A stretch of 64,000 bases of DNA from Sarcomyxa edulis (Eukaryota > Basidiomycota > Agaricomycetes > Agaricales > Mycenaceae): the NCBI GenBank assembly GCA_009761415.1, contig QUOL01000003.1, forward strand, positions 1,364,001-1,428,000, written 5' to 3'. This document shows, in pieces, positions 47,586 through 61,010 of the stretch (position 1 is the stretch's first letter; each line of letters opens with the position of its first letter). The translations under genes were made by a program, and so were the position numbers. The notes below the pieces were generated by a model, which did no database searches, had not been told where the DNA came from, and saw nothing but the letters and a program-made list of their open reading frames with translations.

Positions 47586-48913
47586 CTAGACCTTGTTGAC
47601 ACCAATGCAGATGTTGACCCAACCATCGGCACCAGAAAGGCACGCGCCCAGCCAAGCCATTTCTGCGTCGGGCGGTGCCAGGACACCCTGAACCAGTGCA
47701 TAGGCAAGATCCTTCGTGGCGGGTGCTCGTGGATGAGGATTAGCACGAGAAGGTGGGGGTGGGGGTGGGCGCTCCGGGAAGAGGAGAGGTATATGAGAGG
47801 TGAGATATTGGGAAAGTGTGTGTGGTGAGCCTATTAAGATTTTTTATCAGTTTAACGGCAGGACTCCTGGAAAATAGACCGTATGATCTGAGAAGATACT
47901 CTACTCACCATCTTCGAGTGTAGGAGGCACTAAATCCTGTATGACAGGCCCCTCGGGCAAATACAACTTCACGGGTACGCTTCGTACATTGTAGGCACCA
48001 TCTCTGTCCGGGGGACCAGGCGAGTCCGTTGATGGAGGACGATTGTGCATGGACACGGAGGAAGGTGGGGGTCCAGGGGATTGAGGCCGGGTGGGCGAAA
48101 TGGTAGGCGTCACTTTCGAGGCAACACGCCAATAATCTTCAAAATTGTCTGTAACAAACAAGGATAGGTGATCAGATATGGCCAGACGTGGTCAGATGTA
48201 GCAGCCAGCATTGAACCTATAAGATTCGCTTACGTTCTTTCACAGCTTCCCATATTCCATCCTGTTCTGCCTTCCGTAGCCCCGTCATCCGTTTTGTGTT
48301 TCCCCATCTTATGAAGTCGGCCTCCTTCAGTTGTCCCATGAAGGCCTGCTTGCATGACTCTGCACTCGGAGAAAGTAGTAGCTTCTCGGTGGGGGGAGAA
48401 GCCAAGTGCAACACTAATCGGAGCGGTGTAGCCATGGTCGGAGCGGAAGAGGCTCGGAGAGAAGCTGATATGGTATGATTGTCGTATATCAGACCTATAG
48501 GCCAGTGCCTTTAGAAACGAATCAATCAGTCTTTTGTTATTCATAGGTAAGATTGAACGAACTGTCGATGAAAACGCGTACCATTTCAGCAAAGTCTTGC
48601 CTTCACTCTCAAACCACCAATCCTCTTCCTTCAGGCCCTTTGCTGCTGCAGCATCAAACACGACGTCCATCAAAAATCGGCGAATCTCCGGGACTAGCAA
48701 GGGGAGGTAGCTAACCCTCGGTGCTTGAATGAAATAGCATTCGAGCCCACGATCGGAATTAGCTGGAAGTTCCTGTGGATCGACACGGATTTCGAGCGGT
48801 ACCGTTCCCTCCCAAGTCAGACGTCTGAAGAGAGTTATAGATGCAGGGGTAGATAAGGTTGCAGTGCTAGAAATATGGTGATTTCGGTTTGCGCCATAGC
48901 CGTAGGTTGACAT
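47586..48913 (-). CDS. ATG5: Autophagy protein 5
   Basis: Exons 48913..48582, 48508..48234, 48148..47909 and 47830..47586 give 363 aa. Atg5 is the acceptor for Atg12 and, with Atg16, acts as the E3-like complex that lipidates Atg8 on the phagophore. Motifs are LFRRLTWEGTVPLEIRVD near the start (UblA), KTLLKWHWPIGLIYD, FMGQLKEADFIRWG with the lysine (about K172) aligned to the Atg12 conjugation site, NFEDYWRVASKV, and VRSVPVKLYLPEG plus ADGWVNICIGVNKV for UblB. A Pro-rich insert within the UblB region is typical of basidiomycetes. An in-frame ATG at 48949 adds 12 residues; 48913 is preferred. Confidence 0.93.
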
Positions 48914-49629
48914 GGGTGTGCAGCAGCGAGAACGTGGCTTGAATTGCAATTTCGATGGATTCTATAAACAGTCGCGAGCAACCATTCGGTCCTCGACTCG
49001 GAGCTCCGAGTTGTGGCCACATCAACTCGCACTTGGACTATTATCCAGTGCTTGCCTTGTGCCTGCCTTGATCTAACTACGGTACCGACGGTGGTCGGAT
49101 AGACCGTTCTGACAGGTGTCCGTCTCATCATATCACCATCTTGATTGACTGCATCCGTGCAGGTGGACTTCATCATACTACCCGCTTTTCCAGGCAAATT
49201 CATGCTAGCCAGGTATCGAGAAGGCTTACATCTCTGAAATGCTCAGCCTTGATCGTTCAAGCTTCATAGAGTCGAATGTGTGAGTTGCGGCCTACTCATT
49301 GACAAGTATTGGCATCAGCTCTACGCCGTCCACGGAGACGTTCTAGTGACCTAGTCCTTACCAACATCCAACATTGGATCAAGATATCAAAAACATAACT
49401 CCACTTCCTACTCCGGACACTCAAGTTCTGATCATGCCAGCATGGATACGGAAAAACTGCGAACTTTCCGAACACGATAGGATAGGGCGTGAAACAGTCC
49501 AAATTTTGGATATAAACACCGCTGGTCGACATAATTTATGTTCTTGTCTCTGCGAGACCAGGTTAGTGAGCTTGTAATTGTCACTCTAGAATGCGCTGAT
49601 GCTTCATCTTCCAAGACTTCTGACGCGCA
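48914..49629. promoter_or_regulatory. Divergent region between ATG5 and the second seven-helix gene
   Basis: About 716 bp contain both promoters. No strong TATA box, repeat or coding sequence is recognised. Confidence 0.4.
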
Positions 49630-51025
49630 ATGAAGACCGATGCCATTGCTTTCTTCGTTTTGCAACTGATAGGCTTGGTCGGGACCACAGTCATCTTTCT
49701 TACCGCTGCTTTATCTCGGCATGTGCAAAGATACGCAGCCTGGTTCAACTTAGTGTTGGCCTATATCATCGCTTGCTTTTCATACTCCCTTCTGTGAGAG
49801 ACAGTGTGTTCTCACTCGTCTAACGCATCTCAGACATTATCCCAAGGCCCCTCACCAATCAAGCTCTGGTGCCCGTTCCAGCCTTTGGTGTATGCTTCAC
49901 TCAATCGATATTGATTTATATGGCACCCATGCTGTAAGCGATACAGAATTGCATAGCGACTATGTTTGACTTCCTTTTATCTATTTCTCGAATACAGAGT
50001 GGCTTTCACTGCCGTCGGGCTCGTGATTCGTGTGGGTCATTCGTTCCAGATATAATTCTGTCCATTTCTCATCATCACTCACAGATATGGTTCGACGTTA
50101 CCGATGCCCTGTACCATACCGCCAAAATCCCCACTTACAAGCTGATAGCGGTAAGATATACTCTAGAATTTACTTGTACGTGTGATACGACCAACTCTTC
50201 TCAATAGATTATTGTGGTACCCCATATATTGGCCGTTGTGTTCACCTTATTCGTGACTATTGTGAGATTTCCTTTGCACTCATCTCGCTCTTACTGACGT
50301 GTCGTCAGCTTGCTGTCCAATCTCCAGATAATATAAGGCTAGACAAGACTCAAATGTATTGTGGAAATCAGAGTGGCTCACCGTATGTTCTTTATATCAG
50401 TGGTCAAACGCAAGCTAATTGGGCTTTCATCAAGAGGGAAAATAGTTGCTGCGTTGGTATTTATTTCTATGAGCCTAGTGATATGTTTAGAAGGTAAGAG
50501 ATGGCATTGTCATGATGCTGTCCGTCTTGTATAATGGCACCCTCATAACTTAAGTCATGATGGGTTTTCGGTTGCATCGACATCGAGAACTCCTTCCAAG
50601 CTTCAAGGATCGCTACAAGATGCCTTCATTCGTCATGTACTGTCGATTGGTCGTGTTTAGCCTAATCAACTTGGTTGCTTTAAGGTAAGTGATTGAGTAC
50701 GTGGGCGCGAAGTTGTATATGTATTGACCTCGTCCACAGCGTTGCCTGGTCCTGGTTCTGGCGCCGAGAGAATGAGTTTATTCCAAGGGACATTGTCCTC
50801 TCTACGCGTCTGTGATTACTATCTCTTTTATTGTTGCCACCGCTGAACGTAGTCATCTTTTCCCGTGTGTAGTACCTTTGGCATTTATTCTCGTATTCGG
50901 GACCCAGACAGTGAGTAAAATGAAATCAACTTGGTATTGATCTTCAATGATTCATCTCAATATAGGACCTCATTCGATGTTGGACTTTTCGAAATCAGCA
51001 ATCCGTCATGGTTTCGGATGTTTGA
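49630..51025 (+). CDS. Seven-helix Agaricomycete membrane protein (family B)
   Basis: The ATG at 49630 starts MKTDAIAFFVLQLIGLVG, then about ten exons joined by 45-90 nt introns. Landmarks are ALSRHVQRYAAWFNLVLAYI, ALVPVPAFGVCFTQSILIYM, AFTAVGLVIR, IIVVPHILAVVFTLFVT, GKIVAALVFISMSLVICL, HRELLPSFKDRYKMPSF with SLINLVALSVAWSWFW, and LPLAFILVFGTQT, ending RNQQSVMVSDV at 51025. Seven hydrophobic segments in order, an extracellular loop with CGNQSG, and a short tail fit an Agaricomycete family often noted as G-protein-coupled-receptor-like. It is unrelated in sequence to the gene at 45156. A sensory role is inference; no ligand is known. Confidence 0.78.
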
Positions 51026-51207
51026 CAATGGACATCGCTATTTTACATGAGAATATGTGCCTACGCCGACTGGACCACTCTAATTTCATTTGATTTACAC
51101 AAGGAAGGCAATAAAGATACAGGCACAGTAAAAATACATCGTGTTTGCGAACCTATGGATACAACAGTTGAATCGGAATTTCGGAATACAAGTCTTTGAG
51201 GGAGAGT

Positions 51208-52932
51208 TCAGGGCTGGTCGACAGTCGATGTGTTTTGATCAAGAATAGAGCTGGTTGTTGGAGAAGAGTCAGCTGGACGAAGCAATCTGCTAGCCAACGA
51301 TTTGTTTTTGTCGATGGGCGGAGGTGGAATGGGAAAGTCGCTGAGATCGATGGACGTGCTACTGTTGCTGCATTCCAACGCAAAGAGACTGTTGTTGCTG
51401 GGTACTGTCACCATGAGGTATGGGATTGGGGCGCGCAGCGTTTGGTAAGAGTCCTTTGTGGTAAATGTTTGGTCATCGTGGAGGTTCGGGTCCTCTAACC
51501 ATGATTCTGAAGTCGGAAGAGCGTCTCGATTTTCAACGAGCAGAATAGGTGTAGCATCAGAGACCACGACCTGAGGCATCTCCTGAGGGACCACCACAGG
51601 ATCAGAGACTTTGCAATTCACCAGAACACCCATTTTCATCTCTACGCTCTTCGTTTGACCCCTTCTGACCTCGAAGATTTCTTCAGCGTCTTCAATTTCA
51701 TCCTCTTCGTCCAGATCGAATTCTTCGCTAGCCAGTGAAGTCATAGATGACTTGGTCGATCCTCCCGACGAGAATCCCTCGCTGACTTGAGTGACAGTGG
51801 TCGCCTGGGAAGCATCCGAGCCTTGCCTGCAACGATTTCGAACGCCACCGGTAAAGTCGCGTCTGGCGGCACTCCGCATACCTGCTTGAAGGGATAAAAT
51901 AGTCGTAAAATCTTCGTCACCCTCGAGAACCATCGTAGAAAGTTGCTCAGGAACGCCACACGTAGGAGCACTCAGAGCCGCATATCGAAGCGCACTGTTC
52001 AGTGAGAGCGCGATGTCTGTCTCCTTCGGTTCGAGCCGTATCACAAAGTCTTCTTGTATGGTCTCCAGAGCCTGTGTAGCTTTCATCAAGAGACTGCTAG
52101 GACTCATGTTGTCTGTCTTGAAGATGGGAGGTTGCGAAATAGAGGCCAAGTGTACATCGACTGTCTGTGCCTGTGTATGTGGGATATTCCCCGTTCCGAA
52201 ACCACGCGTCGCCTGAGAGATCTTGCTCTTCCGTTCTTTGGTGCCCGTTGGTGTCCCCCACGTCGAATCGTCATAATCAGTATGTTTCCGAGTATGTTTC
52301 CGTATCGAAGGAATTTGTTGCCCAAGTGGTTTACCTCTCCAGTCCCAATCCCTCCAGCTACGCATCCACGCAAACGAAAAGATCGGTAGATCGGTAGCTC
52401 TAGGACCGTACTTTCTCTTCCACATGATGCGCCCAACGATGGCAGCAGCTGCGAGGAATACAAAACCAAATACGACCGCCGCAAAGACGGACACGAGCTG
52501 AGTATCGGCGGCGGCGGCCATTTTGGACTGTACGCTTTGAGTGGGGGTTGTTGTGGCAAGTGGGAAGATGGGAGGCAGGATGAGACTTGCTCGGAGGACG
52601 ACTGAAGGAGACGCATATGGTTCTAGTTGGGGGACTCTGGTGTGAGTCGACTGGGCCTCAGAGATGCTGCTAGACGTGGGGGTGGATGAGATGTGTGGTG
52701 TGATGCTAGTGCTGGGTTTCAGAGCAATCTTGGGCTCGTGGCCTCTACGAAGCAATAGGGTCGCGCCTAGAGGCTCTTGCTCGTGGACACGAGTGGGTTG
52801 GCTTTGCAAATCAAGTTTCAAAGTCGGCGTAGGTAGACCCTCGGGGGTTGGATCCAAGAATGAGTCTTTGCAAAGGTTCACGTCCAGCCCGGGGCAATCA
52901 TGATGGTCGGTCTCGCAAAGAACGGGAGGCAT
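51208..52932 (-). CDS. Single-pass membrane protein, function unknown
   Basis: This is a single open frame of 574 codons from 52932 to 51208. The first 135 residues are Ser/Thr/Pro-rich (probably ectodomain). One transmembrane helix follows near residue 145 (VSVFAAVVFGFVFLAAAAI), then basic KRKYG, marking the cytosolic side. The cytosolic part is long and disordered with an acidic stretch (FDLDEEDEIEDAEEIFE). No enzyme motif is found. A stretch after the helix (DWRGKPLGQQ to TGTK, plus GT/AG borders) might hide a small 3n intron; this cannot be settled here. The start codon and topology are moderately sure, the family unknown. Confidence 0.6.
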   Translation of the reverse strand: MPPVLCETDHHDCPGLDVNLCKDSFLDPTPEGLPTPTLKLDLQSQPTRVHEQEPLGATLLLRRGHEPKIALKPSTSITPHISSTPTSSSISEAQSTHTRVPQLEPYASPSVVLRASLILPPIFPLATTTPTQSVQSKMAAAADTQLVSVFAAVVFGFVFLAAAAIVGRIMWKRKYGPRATDLPIFSFAWMRSWRDWDWRGKPLGQQIPSIRKHTRKHTDYDDSTWGTPTGTKERKSKISQATRGFGTGNIPHTQAQTVDVHLASISQPPIFKTDNMSPSSLLMKATQALETIQEDFVIRLEPKETDIALSLNSALRYAALSAPTCGVPEQLSTMVLEGDEDFTTILSLQAGMRSAARRDFTGGVRNRCRQGSDASQATTVTQVSEGFSSGGSTKSSMTSLASEEFDLDEEDEIEDAEEIFEVRRGQTKSVEMKMGVLVNCKVSDPVVVPQEMPQVVVSDATPILLVENRDALPTSESWLEDPNLHDDQTFTTKDSYQTLRAPIPYLMVTVPSNNSLFALECSNSSTSIDLSDFPIPPPPIDKNKSLASRLLRPADSSPTTSSILDQNTSTVDQP

Positions 52933-53364
52933 CCAACCGTCTCAGAACGCGTTTGGTTGGTGAGCTGCGAGGGCAAAGTAAGGCGGGTGGAACTCCAGTG
53001 GACGAAATCATCGTGTTTTGACAGTGATATCTGCATTTCTAACGAGCCTGGAGGCTGACAGAGAGTCGGACGCCGAGGAAGGTCAAATCTCGATCGTGAC
53101 TGCTTGATCAACAACAACCTGATGCTACCAGCTAGACACACAAAAATGCTTGGATAGACGGAATACAGCGGGGATAGCTTGGAGGTGTCCAAAACATGGG
53201 AAGAGTCAGAAGTGCATTGTGCAAGAAATTCACGGTCACGGTAAAGAGTCGCAGGCCGAGCGCTTCGACTCGGAGCGTGATCATATCCTGCACCTTCACG
53301 TTCAACTTCGACTCACGTACAAAGCCAAGAATCATGTATTGGTAACAAACGAGACACTGAATGA
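52933..53364. other. Intergenic region between the membrane protein and RPN7
   Basis: It holds the promoter of the minus-strand membrane protein and the RPN7 3' flank. No gene is seen. Confidence 0.45.
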
Positions 53365-54750
53365 CTAATACAGGACTTTGCTTAACCGTTGTACTTCGTT
53401 CAACAATAAATCTCCTTGTTTGACGACAGTCTCGTACTGCGCGTTCTTGAGTGACGGCCGCGTCGTCTCTACGATGCCATGTACCTTGTCTATCGAGCAG
53501 TGGAGACGCTTGTTGGCGATGAAACGAGACAATTCGCTGTTAAGATCGTGCACGTCAGCAGCCGGCCATAGATAGAAAGCACGAGGGAACCTTGAACATA
53601 CCTATCAACGAAATCAACAGTGACACCAAACGAACGGCTCAGGCTCTCGAGGGTCAGACTCTTGTAACTCTCAAGAAGCTGTGAGTATGCTAGGATCCGC
53701 ATCTCCCGAACATAGTACCGCGCGTGTGGGGAGAGTATACGAGAGGGGAGGAGGTAGGTTTGTTCGAGGGTAGCCAATGCAACGAAGAATTTGTCGTAAT
53801 GGCAGTCATAGAGGTTCGTGATGAGGTCTCCGAGGACGGGAAGTTCGGGGAGGACTTGTGTGACTTCGGAAGCTGTTATTATTTTCTTCTTCAGATCCAC
53901 TCGGCTGAGACACAGGGCATTAGCAATGACGGTAAGTGCGACAAAGTCGTTGTAGGACAATAGTTCGACGGCGGTGAAGGTGGAGAGCGCGTCGAGGAAA
54001 AGAGAAGCGGCAGGAGCAAATTGACGGCTGGGAATGATGTCATTCAAGATGTTGGGAATACTGAGCAGACATGAACGTACATGGAAATAAGCTGGAGTCC
54101 ATTGTAGACCTTTAGTCTATTCCGACGATCCCAGTCACCTCCTTCCTCGATCAGTCTGAGTGTAGTTGTTTAGTGCGATGTTTTGGGATTAGAGGATATG
54201 ACGACTCACGCCTCAGCTTTCTCCAGATACGTTGTAATAGTCTCCTGGTCTCCAAAGAAGAACCCAATGCGTACGAGAGTAAGAACAATATCGATTCGTG
54301 ATCCCAAGCCCGGAGTTTTCTCGAGCGCAAGTTTCTGAGCTGCTATTGACCGATCCTATGATATTGTGAGTACATGAATTGAGCCGGATAGTGAAGGGTC
54401 CATACCTTGTCTCCGATCCTAGTGAGGTAATTTGCTCTGGCCTTCAAAGCATCAGAAATCTCGCTCTCGCCCTCGGTCTTTTCTGCGTCGGCCAGTCTCT
54501 CGTCAAGCTTTGCCAACTCCTCCTCGTTTGATTTTTCCATTGATGCCAGTACTTCTGGGTCAGATTTTATTGACGAATTGGCTGTTGTAGTGATAATCTT
54601 GTAGTAAGGAGCCATGTGGTCCGCCTTGACAGCCTCAATGAGCTGAGTGCGTGCATTGTCGTGTTGAGCAGCGAAAGAAGAACTGGCGAGAGTGAAGAGA
54701 TGTTGTGGGATAGTGAGATTTGGAATCGGTAGAACTATATCGTCGGCCAT
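53365..54750 (-). CDS. RPN7: 26S proteasome lid subunit RPN7 (PSMD6)
   Basis: Exons 54750..54406, 54355..54210, 54155..54081, 54027..53602 and 53536..53365 join in phase to 387 aa, against 389 for human PSMD6. It is a structural subunit of the 19S regulatory particle lid. The N-terminal helical repeats are rich in charged residues ([14 protein letters not shown]), then [19 protein letters not shown] and [18 protein letters not shown]. The C-terminal PCI domain carries [34 protein letters not shown] and [20 protein letters not shown], ending with a helix containing [19 protein letters not shown]. The gene is divergent from RPN6, another lid subunit, with only 119 bp between the start codons. 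Confidence 0.96.
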
Positions 54751-54869
54751 GGCAGCAGGAGTTGCAAAGATGTAGGAGGTAAGTTGTAGGAGAGTGGTTT
54801 AGCTTGAGTGGACGCGTCAGCTCGTTTGTCCCACGCCCGAGACGCGTATCCTCTTCCCTCATCTCCACC
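54751..54869. promoter_or_regulatory. Bidirectional proteasome-lid promoter (119 bp)
   Basis: The whole region between the RPN7 and RPN6 ATGs holds both promoters. Two ACGCGT hexamers (54812-54817 and 54842-54847) are spaced 30 bp. AGTTGCAAA near 54760 resembles the yeast Rpn4 PACE element (GGTGGCAAA) at 7 of 9 positions, which could be chance. No TATA box is seen. Confidence 0.6.
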
Positions 54870-56905
54870 ATGGCTAGCACTGCAGACTTGCTCAAAGAAG
54901 CTCAATCTAGCTCATCTACAAATCCTGCAAAAGCAGAGAAGATATACAAGGACATCCTCGCAAGCACCTCGGGTTCGTTCTTGCTTTTATACCATAGAAA
55001 TAGCGCTCAAATTGACACCCTATCCAGCCTCTACAGCCCAGGATACACCTCAGGATGCAGAACAAGCTCAGAATCTACGTGATCAGGAGACGGCGTTGCT
55101 TAAACTTGGACAGCTATATCGAGACCAAAAGTGCGTTACTAGCGCTCGACCTCAAGACTTTGGTGCTCACCGCATCGTAGAAATGCAGCAGGTCTAGCAG
55201 AAGTCATTACGACCTCCAGAGCCTTCATGTCATCCACAGCAAAAGCAAAGACCGCTAAACTGAGTAGGTCGAACTCACTGCACATCCTTTGCGTACCTGA
55301 CCTTCTTGTCCAGTCCGAACACTCCTCGACTTCTTCAACACCATTCCCGACAGTAACGACATTCAGATGAAAGTGTTGACAGAGAATATTGACTGGGCGA
55401 AACGGGAAAAAAGGATCTTCTTGAAGCACAGTCTCGAAACGAGATTGGTTGGACTGTGAGTTCCTCTTCCTCTTGCTATTACCGTATTACTGATGTTTAT
55501 CCATCTTCCATAGGCAACTAGAGACGAGATCTTACAAGTCTGCCCTACAACTGATAGAAACTCTCCTCACGGAGCTGAAACGGCTAGATGACAAGATGAT
55601 CCTCACTGAGGTTCATCTTTTGGAAAGTAGAGTGTACCGTGGTATCGGCAATTTCCCCAAGGCGAAGGTATGTCACCTTCAAACTCACTTTGCGGACTTG
55701 TCGTGACACCATAACCTCCACAGGCAGCTTTGACATCATCTCGAACGGCTGCCAATTCGATATACTGTCCACCGGCTCTTCAAGCCGCCCTCGATCTACA
55801 GTCAGGAATTCTACACGCGGAAGACAAAGGCATGTTTGCCCTCCCAGTGGTTGGCTTTCCGTTTAGGGCTCTAACAACTCAATATAGACTACAAAACCGC
55901 GTATTCTTACTTTTTCGAAGCCTTTGAGAATCTCAGCAGCCAAGGTGACGACGGTGCACTAGGCGCGTTGAAATACATGCTGTTGTGCAAGGTCATGTTG
56001 AATCTGGTAAGCCCCATTTCTGTTCACCATAAATGCAACGGGTCTTGATAACCCGTCAAATTGTAGCCAGAAGATGTGACCTCCCTCCTCACCATCAAAC
56101 TCGCGCTCAAATATGCCCAGCTACGTGATGTAGAGAGTATGCGGGCCATCGCAAAGGCGCACCAGGATCGTAATCTTGCGGATTTCGAGAAAGCCCTGCG
56201 GGATTATAAGACTGGCAAGTCTCGCACGTCCGTCACCTCTTTATCTTGCATCTAATTCCATTCCAACAGAGCTATCTTCGGACCCAACAATCCGATCTCA
56301 CTTATCCGCATTATACGACACACTCCTCGAACAGAACATCCTACGAATTGTCGAGCCATATTCGGTAGTGGAAATCGACCACGTAGCGAAAATGGTCGGA
56401 CAGCAACAACAGGCTGTAGAAGTAAAGTAAGCCCGGTCAATGACTTTTACATTTTACACGGTCTTTTCTTTATTTGGTACGGTTCTGACCACACATACAT
56501 CTCCCCTTTATGAAGGCTATCACAAATGATTCTCGACAAAGTATTCCACGGTGTCCTTGACCAAGGCCGTGGATGCCTCCTCATATTTGACCCGCTCGAA
56601 GCAGACGTATGTGCCTGTTCTAGTTCACCCATTGCGAGCTGCACCGCACTAATGCCACTTCCTGGATGATCTATTAGGACACGTATGGGGCTGCTATTGC
56701 TACGCTTGAACAGGTGAACAAAGTTGTTGAGTCGTTATACGCAAAGGTACATTTCCATTTCTTTCTACGTGTAATATAATATGTTACTGATTTGATTCTT
56801 CATGATTCCCCTTGTTTTCTTCCACTCTGCTACTGTGCCATTGTGCCGCTCTGCCTACGTCCTACGGTTTTTTGTCCTCCTACGCAGACTGTGAAGATTG
56901 CATAG
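54870..56905 (+). CDS. RPN6: 26S proteasome lid subunit RPN6 (PSMD11)
   Basis: The ATG at 54870 begins [12 protein letters not shown]; about twelve exons end with TAG at 56903-56905. RPN6 is the lid subunit that clamps the 19S lid onto the 20S core and AAA ring. Landmarks are [119 protein letters not shown] (PCI winged helix), the [20 protein letters not shown] motif, and [26 protein letters not shown] at the end. The order and C-terminus match Rpn6 and differ from Csn2. The gene is complete, with no break seen. Confidence 0.93.
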
Positions 56906-57536
56906 ACGCCACACTATCATAGTTCAAATTACCAACTCTTTCTGCTGATTGCATTGTCTAATCTACGGGTTCCATGTAATTCTCGAGAGATCCATGAGTG
57001 CCTGATCATGAAGACGCATGCTTGTTTCTTCCTGGTTTTGCTCATGTCGACAAAAGATACATCTCTCACTCACTTGACTTGGAATAAAAGTACAGCTTCC
57101 GAATTTCCTGACATTGACACGACTATTCATGATCATGCGTGTTTATCGGATGTCGTTCGGGTCCAGTAAGTACAACGGTATACAAGATAATAGGAACCGA
57201 GCCAGTGGGCGCTCGTACCTAGTTTCCTTCGATGTGGTCCATACACACGCGAGTGGGAAGACTCCTGCCCGGATCAATGGTAAGGGACTCGGAGACTCGG
57301 AAAGGAAAGTAGTGGTACGTAGGCACACTGCACCCTCACTTGTGTCTTGATGCGGACAGTGATGATGAGAGTTGGATGAGAGATAGCAAGTTGCATTTTT
57401 ATTTGCTGAAGAACACGGATGGACGATTTCTAGGAACGTGGTACACGAAGAGAAAAATAGATAAGTGATAGCAGGACATCCCAAAGTGCATCCACATTGC
57501 AAATGATTTATGAGGGGGGCCTGTGAGAGAGGAACA
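56906..57536. other. Intergenic region, convergent
   Basis: It contains the RPN6 3' UTR and the manganese peroxidase 3' flank. A 119-codon minus frame at 57143-57502 and plus frames near 57000-57350 show no conserved pattern. Confidence 0.5.
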
Positions 57537-59375
<1,839 letters not shown>

Positions 59376-59404
59376 TTATACTTCGAGGCCTTTGTCCTAG
59401 GACA

Positions 59405-59411
59405 TTTTATA
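59405..59411 (-). promoter_or_regulatory. TATA box of the manganese peroxidase gene
   Basis: TATAAAA on the minus strand lies 75 bp upstream of the ATG at 59330, a usual spacing for strongly expressed fungal peroxidase genes. Confidence 0.65.
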
Positions 59412-61010
59412 CCTCGAGAAAACACATATTAGACACAAATAAAAAGGCGATGTAGCCAATCCTAGTCTGAGAGTTTGTAAACCGAGCCGTAGGATAGGCT
59501 GTGTGAACAATCTACGGCCATGCTTTGGACCGAAAGAGAGGACTACGGATAACATCCTCAAGTGGTGTGAAGTTGTGAACGCGGCTTATTGACCAGATCA
59601 AAAAGAGAGTGCGCTGTGCTGACGGCCAATACCGTAAGGAGGGAAACGTCAATGTTGCCATTTGCGTTCCATATGTGTGAACGGGCGAGGCACCGATTCC
59701 ATGTCTGTGGGACGGAGGGCAAAGAATTGTGGCAAACCGCTTCCTTGTAGCATTGGCCGATTGAGGACATCCATGGTTCATATTTGCACAGCGCTACTAC
59801 GGAAACCCATCAATATTCAATGATATACATCGATGTTTTACCTGCTCACCTTCAAGGCAGTGGCAATTGTATTCTAATTGGAAGCCAAGGATGAAGTCTA
59901 ACCGGCCATCAATCACTTTTATATGTCGCGACAACGTCGCGATAAGTAGAAAGAAACGAAAATCCATGCCAAGCGCTGGAAAGCATCATGAGAGAGAGTC
60001 GAAACTCAGGTGACCGAGGGAACTTTGATTGTTGGAACGCAGCGGCCTTCCATGAATTCACTGTCTTCGTCTCTACGAAATGTTTCGTAAGTAAATACAT
60101 GTATAAAGATCATGATATGAAACCGTGTTCACCAGTGATGCCTCCTGAGCGTTGCGTACGGGCAGCTCACACCGACGGAAGTTGCAATCAGTCATGCGCG
60201 TACAGTACGACGTTCATAATTCAAGTCACGTCTCTGTCGGGGTAAACAAATATCTGTCGTCCTATTCGACGATCAGAGCTCCTCGAACCACGAGGTTGAA
60301 TCAACGAAAACTCCCATGTTGGTAGTGGTCTAAAGCAGCCTCGTATAACAAGAACATAAGAATGGAGCTTACTGGCACCATGATCTACCACATAGCGTTA
60401 TCGTCCTTTCCCCCTGGAACTGGATGAGGTGATCCATTTTCTTGGCGTCCCTAGATATGGGTTCGAACGTGGGTTCAGTTGGACCGGGGACGAGGTAGCC
60501 TCCCGTACCGAGGACATGTTAGCTCTCGAAAAGAGTCATTGAAGTTACACGGCGTACTTACGGTATCGGTACCGTATACAACCGTGGGGATTCCGACTTC
60601 CGTGCCTTGGGAAACATTACAATGACTTTGATCGCCAAGGAGCAAGACTTCAATCAACGCTTGTTTCTGTCTTCTCATGCTTCCGGTCAGCTTTTGTATA
60701 AACAGTAATGTCTAAAAGCCTGGTGAGAATAACGTCTATGTGCATTCAGATCGAAGACGCCAAGGAAAGTAGAAACATATCGTGTGTGCGCAGAGAAAGG
60801 AAAAGACGTATGGACAACTGAAAGGGAAACCCACAACGAGGTGGGAGATGCGTTATTACGACCTCTTGTGAGGGCAGATATCAAGGGACCTTGAAGGATA
60901 TGTGAGAACGATAGAAGACATAAGAAACCAATAAGAAAAAGTGAGATAGGAGTACCGCAAAATTGTAGTCTTCGACACGTTGTGTAACACGAATCAAACG
61001 ATACGGCGAG
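59412..61010. other. Upstream region of the peroxidase, with a possible small gene remnant
   Basis: The left part is the peroxidase promoter. It contains two GTCGCGA heptamers (near 59925 and 59936). At 60517-60273 on the minus strand, three short exons with GT-AG borders would encode a 47-residue peptide, but the middle one is interrupted by TAG after NAMW (see findings). Otherwise nothing is supported. Confidence 0.4.

Noticed and set aside
59921..59945. GTCGCGA direct repeat in the peroxidase upstream region as a regulatory site
   Set aside because: Only two short copies; no known site matches and it lies about 600 bp from the ATG.
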